From Castor canadensis (lineage: Eukaryota; Chordata; Mammalia; Rodentia; Castoridae), in NCBI RefSeq assembly GCF_047511655.1, contig NC_133386.1, forward strand, positions 126,289,866 through 126,353,865: 64,000 nt of DNA, given 5' to 3'. Made by a program: the position numbers and the translations under genes. Shown here one piece after another: positions 49,290 to 60,350 of this stretch (its first letter is position 1; every line of letters starts with the position of its first letter). The notes beneath the pieces were generated by a model. It had not been told where the DNA came from. It searched no databases and saw nothing but the letters and a program-made list of their open reading frames with translations.

Positions 49290-49460
49290 GAGCCTTTGAA
49301 AGACTTAGCCTTTGACATTCCAGCTCTGTGCCTTGCTGGTTTAATCTGTAAAACAGGAAAAATAATATTATGTACTTCAAGAGGTGAATATATATCAGCA
49401 CATACAGGATGCTTGGAGCCGGGCTTGTGTGGTAGGAAGAACTGAGTGAGTATTGACTTC
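49290..49460 (+). repeat. MIR SINE relic
   Basis: CCAGCTCTGTGCCTTGCTGG, AATCTGTAAAACAGGAAAAA, AATATTATGTACTTCAAGAG and GATGCTTGGAGCC follow the MIR order. Confidence 0.6.
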
Positions 49461-49869
49461 CAATGTGTGTGGCTGTGGTAGAAGGGGCAGTGGTATTCAT
49501 TACCATCTTTATTACAGACCAAGCTCTGGGATCAGGGACTCTGGCAGATTTCAAACTGACACCCAGTGTCTTGATTTACATTCCAGCTCCTTGATTTGAG
49601 GTTATTCTAATATTGTTAGTGGAAGACCCTAATTTGAGGGAAAAATATTCAGCCTTAGTTTCTCAAGTCTTTTGCAGTGACAAGACATGGTAAGTGGGTG
49701 CATATTCAATGTCACGTTCTCTGGATTTTTGATGGACTTTCTCTAAACTGAAATCACAGTGTTCAACAATGAAACTTTGCAACATTGTTCAGGGTACAGA
49801 CTCTGAAAAGGCTTGTTTGTACATAGGGTTTTGTTCATTCTTTATGGAACTCATTTTTTAATCTGCAAT
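49461..49869. other. unassigned non-coding DNA
   Basis: No gene or repeat recognised. Confidence 0.4.
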
Positions 49870-50035
49870 TTATGGATAGCCCTTTTACTTTACAAAGCAT
49901 TCCCATGTGTATTTGAAATTCTTGACCCATCATAGAAATCCTTACCATTTCTCTGATAGAACATTTGAAGCTCAACAGGCTTAACTGACCTGCTCAGGAT
50001 CAAGCAGCTAATGTTGGTGATTCCTATGAAGACAT
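49870..50035 (-). repeat. MIR SINE relic
   Basis: TTTACTTTACAAAGCATTCC, then a pyrimidine-rich block, ACATTTGAAGCTCAACAGGC, and CTGCTCAGGATCAAGCAGCT (from CTTGCCCAAGGTCACACAGCT). Confidence 0.6.
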
Positions 50036-50419
50036 TTTTATCATTATCACATCACTTAACACGGGAATTCCTCTAAGTTTTCATTCAATTAATGTTTTAA
50101 GGAAATTGAAGTTGGACTTGAATATAGATTCTGCCTCTAGTCCCAAATATTTCCACTGTAACATGGAATACTTTGGCTTTGAAAGTAGTTTATTAATTTA
50201 AATCATCATAACACAGTTGCTATAAGTCCAAATCTGCATCTAAAGATGTCTGTGGAATAAATGTTTTCAATTGGCTTCTAGATTAAGGTCTTACACTGCC
50301 TAGGAAAACATCCTGAAAAGTTTTAACTTAGGGGATCATCAATTAGACTTTGTACTCAGACACAGGCAATTAAAGGGAAAGATCAATTCTAGATGTCAAA
50401 TGTTGAATAGAGATTTTTC

Positions 50420-50676
50420 CTTTTTTTTTTTTTTTTTTGAATTTTTGGTGTATATGGGGAAGCACTGGTCTCTAAGGCTGATCCAATCTCCTTCATTTGA
50501 TCGATTGCTGAAGCGATTGATGGGCAAACTGTTCAGCCAGAATCCCCAGCAGCAAGGTCAGTGGACCATGAATCCTCTGCCAAGAGGCTGGGGTCCTTTT
50601 GTGAAGCAGCCTTCTCCCTGCAAGAGCGTTTTGAGTATGCAGAACACATCGGCTCAGCCTGAAGGCGGCAGTTAGT

Positions 50677-50724
<48 letters not shown>

Positions 50725-51060
50725 ACTCACCAGCGCTTTCCCCTCAAGTGAGGCGGTATCAGTAACTGCAGTCCTAGCTTCCTGGGCTGACAAGGTACCA
50801 GCGGCCACTGCCTGATTTGTTGAAGGAGCTCAGAAGTCTAGTTTCCTAGGCTCCCGGTAACACGCAGTTGTCACAGCAGCTAATGGCAGACAGTCGCGTC
50901 TTTCCAGCTGCTTCCCCAGCCCTGGCAAGAGGGCATCCTTTTCCAAAAGCCAGTCAGCCTGGGGAGGAGGCTGCTCAGTGCTGAAGGTAAGACCTCTTCC
51001 TAGTTGCTCTCTTTCCTACCTTGCCAGCTGCCTTTCAATCCATTTACAGGTAAGCGCTTG
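50420..51060. promoter_or_regulatory. CpG-retaining segment, candidate first exon/promoter
   Basis: A GC-richer island in an AT-rich region, with about a dozen CpGs (for example near 50501, 50514, 50629, 50649, 50665, 50734, 50753, 50802, 50854, 50864, 50894-50896, 51055). On the plus strand it ends at a strong donor CTGAAG|GTAAGA (50986|50987) and a second at CAG|GTAAGC (51049|51050). On the minus strand a strong donor CGCTG|GTGAGT complements 50729-50740. No intact host ORF is evident; an 91-codon frame at 50400-50675 has no family. It could be a 5' UTR exon on either strand or a conserved regulatory element. Confidence 0.4.
50678..50722. repeat. (CA)n microsatellite
   Basis: About 22 uninterrupted CA units, directly next to the minus-strand donor-like site. 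The valine/cysteine-rich frames on the minus strand come from it. Confidence 0.97.
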
Positions 51061-51069
51061 CAGTTTCTT
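51012..51069 (+). repeat. copy A of a local duplication centred on an AG|GT junction
   Basis: Hand alignment without gaps to 53137-53194 gives 46 matches in 58. AG|GTAAGC sits at 51049|51050, after CTTTCAATCCATTTACAG. Confidence 0.6.
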
Positions 51070-52867
51070 TAAGTATGTGGAAACCTTCTTAATCATAGAT
51101 TTACTTGAGAAAGTCTTTTCCACTAAGGGCTTGAGAGTACGGTCCTGTTTTTTCTGATTAAAGTTTTGGTGCAGATGGTAACTCCACTTCTCTTCCCACT
51201 CTTACAAATGACACACAGGAGACTCAGCCTCATTCTGTGATTCATAGAGAACTTCACATTTAGCATAAGTGTGCAAGTCTAACCTTTGAGTTACTTGGCA
51301 ATTGTTATGCAACTCTGCATGCGTAATTTAAAGACCTTTAAATATTCTCTCTTGCTGAGAAAACATACATCAATCTTCTAAAATAAAAGACAACTGGTGG
51401 GAGCTTACAGATTCACACTCTTCAGCATTTAACGTTCAGTGATAAAAGCAGAAGTGAAAGTTGCTGAATCACAGAAGTTTAATATTCATGCAAATTGCTG
51501 TATTTGTCAGAGAGAGCCAGGAATCAAATATCTTTTCATCTTTTTGAGCTCTTATATAGATCGGGATGATGTGGATTTAAAGAAAGGAAGTTTTTGGTTG
51601 ATGTAAGTCAGTCTGTTGGGTGGGATTAACTAAACTGATTACTTGACATGGTAAAGAATTGAGGGCATTTATTTTTCTGCCAAAATGAGCTGAATTCTAA
51701 GATTGCATTTAAAGATTTCTTACCTTTTTATTTTTCTCCAAATAAAGCTACAATTTAAAAAATCTGTGTCTCTTTACCCCAGTGAGGCTAATCTGCACTG
51801 TTATAGCCCCTGACTTTCCTCAACAGTTATGTTTTCTTAGAAGTTCTGAGTAAAAGAAAATGGGTAAAGGAAAAAACTCAACAACTTTAAATATGTCCAA
51901 CACATAATATTCATTTTATTTGTTTCATAGGCATCATTTCACAAGAAGTTTTATGAGAAATTGGCTAAATATCTCATAAGTTTAGCCAATTGAGTCACAA
52001 TGATGATAAAATGTTTACAAGATATAAATCCTATATTTAAGTCAAGCTCAGGGGTACACTCTGAATTACCATCGAGTGCAGAGAAGACATTTCGATGGAG
52101 CTGTCATAAGTGTAAAATTAACTAGAGAACACAGGGTTTGGTGACTGGTTTTATGAGAATCACTTTGTGTGTACTTCACTTTTAATAGTTTCTCTTTGCA
52201 TTACTTTTATAAGAAATGCTTCCAAGCCATGATATGGCATCTGTGTTGATGTGGATGACCTGAGTCCCCATGAGATTCCAGCACGTGACTTTAGGTAGAT
52301 CTAAATTTATGTTTTAAAGTCAAGGCATCACCTGAGATCAGATACCTTCTCTGATAACTATAGGGAACCTACCAATTAAGCCAAGGAACTACATGTGCAA
52401 AGATATCCATATGCTGCCTCATTAGAAGATTAGAAAGAAAGCAGAGTTTTCTTCTTCATCTGTCATTAATGGTTAATGCAACTGATACCTCTTCAGCACT
52501 CAATGGAGACTTACTGTCCATAACAAATATTTCACATTTATTTTCTGGCACTCCCTTTGGGTTCCATAATATTTGTGATTTCTACACTGGATATACATAA
52601 AGTAATTTGGCTAGATAGATTGTACAATTTTCTATACAATAACATACCAGGAGAGCACAATTTTACATTTTGTTTCTTCAGACACTGATCTGCCCTTAAA
52701 TGTGGGGTAAGCCTACTCATCCTACTCATATTACTCTCTTTATGGTGCTTTGGTGGCTGAAGACTGAGTCCAAGGTAGTGATATTGATCATAGTAAACCC
52801 AAGCAACTTCATGTTGAGTGGATGCTGTGCATTTGGAATGAAATCCTGGGGAGAGAGAAATGACACC
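51070..52867. other. unassigned non-coding DNA
   Basis: No gene or repeat recognised. Confidence 0.45.
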
Positions 52868-53013
52868 CCTTTTTTTTTTCTATTTTTCTTTCTTACTTTC
52901 ACTTATTTATTGATGAGACAGGCTCTCATTATGTAACCCAGGCTGGCTTCAAACCTACAATCCTTCTGCCTTAGCCTCCTGAGTGCTATGATTACAGGCC
53001 ACCATGCCTGGCC
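52868..53013 (-). repeat. B1 SINE
   Basis: TTGATGAGACAGGCTCTCAT, TATGTAACCCAGGCTGGCTT, CCTTCTGCCTTAGCCTCCTG, ATTACAGGCCACCATGCCTG: well-kept reversed B1. Confidence 0.95.
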
Positions 53014-53136
53014 TCTTTTTGTTTTTCTTTTGACAAAGATTTCTAACTCAGCCAGAAAACTAAAGGATCCAAGACTGGATTTTAGCTAGGCCTTCTGCAG
53101 AGGTGAAAGGTAATTTAATTCAGTTGTACCGCTAGC

Positions 53137-53194
53137 TTTCCTAACGTGCCAGCTACCTCACAATCCACTTACAGGTAGGCTGTTAGAATTTCTT
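53137..53194 (+). repeat. copy B of a local duplication centred on an AG|GT junction
   Basis: Partner of 51012-51069. AG|GTAGGC at 53174|53175. A donor-like GAAAG|GTAATT (53109|53110) lies upstream at nearly the same distance as GAAG|GTAAGA does in copy A. Confidence 0.6.
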
Positions 53195-55760
53195 GCAAGG
53201 TCTGAGTTACTCACCCTTGGGTCTAATGTAGATTTGTGAGGCAGGTTAAAGAATGAGTCAGTGGTTTGCACATTAGGGATGGATTGCCATTCACAGGTAT
53301 CTTTGCTAAGATGGAATCAATTTCATTTTGTTTAGAGCCAGAGGTGAAGACTTCTCTGTTACCCCAATGGCTCCCCTTACCTCTGATAGCCTTTCCTGGG
53401 TGGCTTAGTACATTAGTTTTTGGCGGTGGTGTGTGTGGTGGGGAGATCCTCCCCCTTTTCTTCCTCTTCCTTGTTCATCTTCTTCTCCCTCTACTTCTCC
53501 ATAAAGGCAAGAGTGAATGCTATGAATTGAGTTGAAGAAATGTTCTGGACAACATTTAATTCTCTCTGATCAGTGGGGTATGGCAGATGATGCAGCCCAT
53601 GTTTCTACATATGCATTTTGACTTTGTAGACCTATGTTGACCAAGCAAAAGAAAGGGAAGGAAAAATATAAGAAAAACTAAAAAGCTGTCATGAAATGCA
53701 AACAGGTGCTGAATACTAAGAAAACCATGTAGTTATACTCACAAGCTGATTTTCCCCAAATTGCCTTAGATTATACACCAGCTCTAACAATGGCATATTG
53801 TATGCACCCTTCAGGGCTGCACTGAGTGACAGCTGTAAGTTAGAATGAAGAGAAGAAAATGCTCTACACTTTCAATATTGAAAAGAATTAGGACCCATAT
53901 AGTAATGCTTTTTATAGCAATACATTGGTTGGTGTTACAAGCTTCTATGGCTACTGTACTATTATATTCTCTATACTAAAATGCAGTTTGGTAGAGGCAA
54001 TGATTACTAAGAATCATCTTGCACCCCAGGACAGTAAACTTCCTCCTCATGTTAAACTTTCTAACTTTGCTGGCTTATTTTTGTTTCCCTAGTTCTTTAA
54101 TTTTCTCCCATTCTTATTCCAATTCAATCAAAATCAGATATGATTTAGTACTCTCATTTTATTTTTAAGGTGTTGCTTTCTTTTCTGTCTCTGACTCTGT
54201 TTTCCCCCAGCGTATGTGTTACACATTGTGAATACATTTACAAAGAATTAGAATTTGTCTGGATTGGACAGAGCATGTTATTAGACAGGTTTCCATTTGG
54301 CTTTTTAAGTGTCTCTTTTCTAAACCCAATTTTTAAAAGTATTCTAACTCTGTAAGGACAGTTATGATAAGAAAGTCTTAGTTCCAGCTCAGCTGTTACC
54401 TTGTTCAAGACTTCAGATTTTCTCCGAAAGGATTTTCCTCTTTCTGTACTCGCTAATGGGAACATGACTGCTTCTAATATCTGGGGTCACAGTGGCATCT
54501 CATTCAGGCATAGGCATAGAAAGTGAGCCACCTAGTGGTGAAGGAGAGTAATTTATATCCCGAATTGAGCCTTCCAAGTTGATGGACAGAAAGGACATTG
54601 CTAATTTCCTTTTTTAAAAAAAATTGTTTATACTTCTATTCACATGGCTAATTTTTTGTTATATTGTAAAGAGGTATTTAGTTTTATGATAGCAACATTT
54701 ACTGGTATTTTCTGCTTTTCAAATGCATTGTTTAATTACAAATAAAAGTTTTTCACATCATGTCTCATTTTTTAATTTATATGCTCTATTCCACCTCTAA
54801 CTTTTGTTACTGATATGTACTCATTTTGAAAAAGTTTATGTTGTTTTCCATGTGTTTAATGATAATATTTTATACACATTTTCATATCATTATGACATTA
54901 TCATATCATCCTAACATAATCAATAAAATGCTTCCTACAGAAAACAATGAAACTATATATTTTCCAGAGTATTTTTATTGTATTTTGAATAACTTGTTTG
55001 CAAACTGAGTTTAATATATCTGCATTTCCATACTTTCAGAAACATTTGTATATCTATATCCATCTATCCATATGAGGAGTATAAAACTATTCATATATGC
55101 ATGTATGCCTTTATTCTACAGCAATTACAGATCTGAGGTATGTTTCCTAGTGTTTTCTTAGGACTCTAATCTAGTTAATCAATCACCAGGGTTTCAGTAG
55201 CTCTTGTCTTGTTTTCCTTACTTCTTTTCGGTATAACTATCTGCACTGCAGGCATTGGTGGTATTATAGAGGAGGCAAGTCTCATGGATGGAAACCTCTC
55301 TTTGGAAGTGGTGCTGTTGAGGTCATGCTTTAGAGAACTGGAATTCTCTAAATGCATGCAACAAGTGAAGGTGCTGTGTGAATAAAGAATATGATTATTC
55401 CAGGTGATTATTTCCAATTTAGAAGAATTGGGTACAGGTAAGGAAGAGCACATTAAAAAAGGATTGATTTCATTTGCATTTTACTTGGAACAAAAAACCT
55501 CCCAAATTTATGAAGTCAACTGTCAGGTAATTTGGTTAACTCTTTTGTTCATTATTGAACAATGATGCTATTTCAAGAACATATTGCTTAGAACCATGTG
55601 TGCAGATTTGCTCTTGAGGTCTTGAATTAGCTCTCTCTCCAGGTGGCTCCATCCCATCCATTTGGTTCTTCAACAGTAGTCATTTGTTTGAGCAATCAGC
55701 TGTTGTAAGCTAGTAACTTGGCACATTCTTTTTTAAAAAAACATTAGAAGAATGTTGCTG
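53195..55760. other. unassigned non-coding DNA
   Basis: No gene or repeat recognised. Frames of 60-92 codons on both strands have no family features. Confidence 0.45.
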
Positions 55761-55793
55761 TCTTGAAGTTATTTTCTTTCTAGGTAAGTGATC
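55761..55793 (+). promoter_or_regulatory. candidate recursive splice site
   Basis: TCTTGAAGTTATTTTCTTTC is followed by TAG|GTAAGTGATC: a pyrimidine-rich 3' splice site joined without an exon to a near-ideal 5' splice site (junction 55783|55784). In long introns such zero-length exons allow intron removal in steps. No flanking exons are visible, so function is only suspected. Confidence 0.4.
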
Positions 55794-56127
55794 TGAAGTT
55801 TGAAATATGAATGCAAATAGAAATTAATCATTTCTGATTTAATATGTGGAAGTTGTCATGTATTGTTTCATTTGAGACCTAAATGATGCAAAGAAGCTTA
55901 AATATCTTGTTCCATTTGATGTTCTTAGAGTAGACTCAGGAACAATAAAACTGTTTTATTCATCAAGTGCCAACTCCCATGTAATTGAGGAAAGATAAAG
56001 AACATATTAAAATTGTCATAATCTTGAATATTCAAACATTGAGAAAGTTAACTCTAAATGTTAGATGTTTTCAAAATGTCTATAAATTTTTAATTGAGAT
56101 TTTATTTATGTACACCAGTGGTTGGGA
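55794..56127. other. unassigned non-coding DNA
   Basis: No gene or repeat recognised. Confidence 0.4.
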
Positions 56128-56456
56128 ATACACTCTTTTTTGGAGGGTGATTTGGGGTTTGAACTCAGGGCTTCATGTTTGCTTGGCAGGCACTCTATCA
56201 CTTGAGCTCCAGTCCTATTTTGCATTAGTTATTTTTCAGGTAGAGTCTCACAGTTTTGTGTGGGGTTGTTCTCAGACATGATCCTCGACTTTGTGTCCTG
56301 CATAGCTGGGATCATAGGCACCTATCACCATGTCAAGCTCATTAATTGAAATGAATCTCATTAACTTTTTGCTAGGTCTCAAGCTGAATTACAATCTTCA
56401 CTATCTCAGCCTCCAAAGTAGTTGGGATTATAGATATGAGCCACTGCACTGGGCTT
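56128..56456 (-). repeat. long composite SINE (ID-like plus B1-like units)
   Basis: GGGGTTTGAACTCAGGGCTT, TTGGCAGGCACTCTATCACT, TGAGCTCCAGTCCTATTTTG, then CATAGCTGGGATCATAGGCA and at the end CTCAGCCTCCAAAGTAGTTG, TATGAGCCACTGCACTGGGC. Confidence 0.9.
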
Positions 56457-57310
56457 GGAATGCAATCCTGACTTGGAATTTAATTTGACTTTCACAAGTC
56501 AGTGTCCCTTTCTTTGCAGTTGAAGGATAGAATTTGATTGGTTATGTTTACTACATGTGTACAGATCTGTAATCATTTTAATGTATTCAAGTTGATGGCC
56601 AGTAAAACAACAATTATTCACTGATACAGTAGAATATAAAAATAGGGGAAGAAAGGAATCAAGGATCATTTTTTCACATGAGTTTAGAATATGAAACATG
56701 GCAAATCTCAATCTCTCTCTTTCTTCTTTTCCCTCCCTCCTTGTTCTTTTCTTTTATTACCTAACAATCCCACATAATTATTTAACCTTCCTGCTTCCCA
56801 TTTGAGACTTAAAAATCCCAAATCAACATTCACTCTCTGAATTGTGATGCATTCAGGTAATTATTTCCCACAATGTCCTTAAAATTTATGTAAATTACAC
56901 TTTTGATGAACTGGAATATTTTACAGATGCTCTGCATAAATCACACCAGGTTCAGCCAGTGCAGGGCACAGGATATTTTTGGATTCAGAGACTGAGACAT
57001 TTCATTGTTGCTACCTTTAAGCACATGCCTTCAGGGGCAGCCTGTCTAATTTTCAGAAAAGCATACTCCTCAGCTTATTCCTAGCTTTGAGGAAAACTTA
57101 CTATCTATCCACTTGTCAGTTGAATCTGTGAATGAACAGGTGTAACTCTCCTTGTTTCTATGCTAGTTTTCTACTAATGCCAACCTATGAGTATATTTAT
57201 ACATTTCAGTTTATAATATGTATTATTATGATTATTATTTAATTAGAAGCATTAACTTTAAAATGTGTTATACTTTGCTTTCTAAGGAATACAAAATAAA
57301 GCATTTATTT
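56457..57310. other. unassigned non-coding DNA
   Basis: No gene or repeat recognised. Confidence 0.45.
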
Positions 57311-57390
57311 TTAGCAGCACTGGGGTTTGAACTAGGCTTAATGTTTGTTAGGTATGCATTCTACTGCTTGAACCATAACTCCAGCCTAAA
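57311..57390 (-). repeat. ID-like SINE unit
   Basis: CAGCACTGGGGTTTGAACTA, GTTAGGTATGCATTCTACTG, CTTGAACCATAACTCCAGCC: a single reversed ID-like unit of the kind that begins the composite SINEs. Confidence 0.85.
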
Positions 57391-58494
57391 ATAAAGCATT
57401 CTTAAAGTGATTATTAATTGTGTTATTGTATACTCAGCTAATGATGGCTAATCATTCTAAATAAATGGTGCCAATTCAAGCAACTCAGAAAGATTTTTCT
57501 TTATATAAGATAAAATCTTATATCTTGTAGCAGCAAAATTAAATTAGGCCACTTTATCATAATATCTTCTTAAACCTGGTCAATTTCTTTAATTTTAGGC
57601 TTTAATTTAAACTATTTTACAATCCATTATATGCTCCTCACAGTGACTCATTTATTTTAAATTGCTATTATTAACTATCTTTCAGTATTAGCAAAGTTTT
57701 TTGAAGCTCTTATGTTCTCCTAAAATGTAGCAACACTAAAAGAATAGTATTTACAATACAAAAGGGAAAATAATGTTCCCAATGCTGCCTCACATTCTAG
57801 AGACTTTGCACTATAGTAACTGAATATAAAATTTGGCTGACAAATCCCAATAAGAACTTTGATGGGATTTTGTATTAACAGCTTTCCCTGTAGGTTCAAG
57901 CATGCCTACCTGTCCAGAGGTAAACTTAATATTGTCACAGATTCAAGGAATAGATGTAAGGTAACAGAAGTATACCTCAGGTTTTGTGGAACAAAGAAAA
58001 TTGATCAGCTAGGAGAAACAGGAAATGCCATAGTACCTTATTCCCATCACTATGATTTGTTTTTGCTCATCTTAAAATGCTAAGAGAATGTCATGTGGAA
58101 CACAGAAATACACAGACACAGGAATCTCTTTCGGTTTTGGCTGAACACCTTGGCCAGATTTTCTTATGCTTTCCAGAGATTTCACATTTGTAGTAAATTA
58201 TGACTGATGTGTTTCAAATGTCTTGGACAGCCCTTACTTTTTGTTTCTGCTTAGCAACTTATTCCATTCTCCAACCACTGCTTTAGGTAAACAAGGAAAA
58301 CTACTGAAAAAACGGAAAACTGCCTTATATATTATATGCCCACTAAAAATGGCACCTGGCTAAGAAGACACATTAACTACTATCTACCTCTACAAAGACA
58401 TGGGTATAAAAAGAGATTTAAACAATGATAACAATTTTGCCTTTGTTAAAATTTCTGAGGAACAAAACATTTTTCAAAAATTGAAACCCATTAT
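57391..58494. other. unassigned non-coding DNA
   Basis: A 74-codon frame at 57859-58083 has no family features; nothing else recognised. Confidence 0.45.
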
Positions 58495-58840
58495 CAAGCC
58501 TGGTGCCACTGGTATCGCAAATCTGTGATGTTAGCTATTTGAGAGGCTGAGATCCTGAGGATCTGTGGTGGTATGAAGTCAGCCTGGGCAAAAAGTTTTG
58601 AGACTCCAACTCAATAGAAAAATGCTGAGTGTGGTGGTATAGTGCCTATCATCCCAGCTAAAGCAGGAAATGTAAACTATGAGAATCACCGTACAAGCTG
58701 GTCTGAGCAAAAAGTGTGCCTTTATTTCCAAAATAGCCAGAGTAAAAACGGTTAGAGGCATGGCTCAAAGGGTAGGGTGACTGCCTTGAGATCAAAAGCC
58801 CTAAGTTCAAACCCCAGTACTACCAAGAAAAAACAAAATG
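58495..58840 (+). repeat. long composite SINE (two B1-like units plus ID-like unit)
   Basis: GCCTGGTGCCACTGGTATCG, TTGAGAGGCTGAGATCCTGA, AGTCAGCCTGGGCAAAAAGT; second unit TGAGTGTGGTGGTATAGTGC; ID-like unit GAGGCATGGCTCAAAGGGTA, CCTAAGTTCAAACCCCAGTA; A-rich tail. Confidence 0.9.
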
Positions 58841-58924
58841 AAAAACATTATCTAAGTTCTGCTTTATTAACTTAGAACCAAATAAAATCAATTATATTGA
58901 CCATGTTATTACTAATTACCTTTT

Positions 58925-59040
58925 TATGCATATAGTCATTTGCTCTTTACAAAAAGCTTTGACAGACATTTGTGAGGTAGGTCTTATCTCAGGTAGTAAT
59001 GAGGAATATAACACATTTTTTGAGGTTAAGGCTCTTTTGT
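58925..59040 (-). repeat. MIR SINE relic
   Basis: Only the ACATTTGTGAGGTAGGTCTT core and the following AGTAATGAGGAATATAACAC resemble reversed MIR. Confidence 0.35.
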
Positions 59041-59194
59041 GTAGATCAGTTTTACCAAAATCTTTGCAATGATGAAATTATTGATGAGCTTTTTTCCTCT
59101 TGATAACATCTTCCCAATAATATACCATGAAGATTATTCTGAGTTGAAGTTTCTGGGATAGTGCACAAAAACGAGTATTTTTAGGAAGTGATTC

Positions 59195-60350
59195 TTATAA
59201 TTTCATTCACAAGCATGGCAGAGGATGAGATAGACCTTCCTGTGTTCCACTGGGCCTTCTGCATAGTAGGCACATTCTTTTCAAATTAAATATGTGTCAG
59301 AATAGTCTACCATATCTACTGAGGGTTTTTGAAATGTAAGGATTCACACGCAATTAGCATAGCAACTCAGTTTTGTGTCATTGATGAATTTAATAATCCA
59401 GTTTCCTATGTTGCCTGCATTTGCATCTATGGCTTTGAATAGGAAAAAATCCAACATTCTCCCAGAAAGTCTCCCTGTGGTTTGATAATGTTCCAATAAT
59501 TCACCTCAATTATCATCAGTGATGAAAATGCATATCCTGCTAGCTGTGCATCCCTTATTCTATTTACTTTCATACAATTGGTAAGGATCTTCCTCATTTA
59601 AGAGTTTGTCCAACTTTTTTGAAGTTGTTATCTCTCAATAGGTATTTAATGAAGGGATCCAATTTGGAAGAAAATCATGTTGTTCTTATAAGCTTATGTA
59701 GGCTTCTAATACTACTTTTTTATGTGACATCTTTACAAACTCCATGCATATTAATCTATTCTAGAATTTGTAAGGGGTAATAAACGTTCAGGTTTTCTTT
59801 TCTTCATCGTCAGTATTCAGGAAAGTTTTCTATTCCCTAATATTTTAAAAAATAATTACCAAGAGCAGCACTTCCATCACACTTAACCAAAAAACACCAT
59901 TAGCTCCAGTATTTGTCCTGTAACTATGTTCTTACCTCATTGGTGTCAATTTGGCTCATCTAGAATTAATTATGTTGCCATTTACAGTATGAGTTAATCT
60001 CTTTTGTTCTTGGAAGTAAAAATTTGTTCTACAATTTGTTTGCCTCTGTTTTTAATTAAAATTTATATCATTGGCCCAAGATAGTGACCGTATTTTTTCC
60101 ACATTATTTTTTTTTTATCACAAGCATGATGAAATTAGCTTTTAACAGGTATTTTTAGAAGTTTTAGAGTTGCTAGCTCAATCTGGGACATAGCCTTGAT
60201 GGAAAAATATGTAGATAATTTTATTTGTTTTCTTTTTTTTTGCTCTAAAATCTGTATCAGTACAGTAAAATTGGACTTATGTCATCTATTCTACGTTCAT
60301 CAAATATTTGACCAGACATTCAACCAAGGTCACAGAATAAATAACTTTTG
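59195..60350 (-). repeat. possible L3/CR1-type LINE relic
   Basis: On the plus strand TCATTGATGAATTTAATAAT, AGTCTCCCTGTGGTTTGATA, and GTTGTTATCTCTCAATAGGT with repeated TTC-rich blocks vaguely follow the order of reversed CR1/L3 coding sequence (TCATTTATGAA..., TCCCTGTGG..., ...). Very diverged. Confidence 0.3.

Noticed and set aside
50493-50808. Minus-strand frames rich in VCVCVC
   Set aside because: Translation of the CA microsatellite; the supposed start of the longer one is GTG rather than ATG.
55420-55445. TACAG|GTAAGG at 55437|55438
   Set aside because: Upstream sequence is purine-rich (GAAGAATTGGG), so it lacks a 3' splice site and can only be a donor by chance.
58261-58296. Another recursive-splice-like site (CTTTAG|GTAAAC)
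   Set aside because: The donor part lacks the GTAAG core and the pyrimidine tract is interrupted by purines; weaker than those reported.
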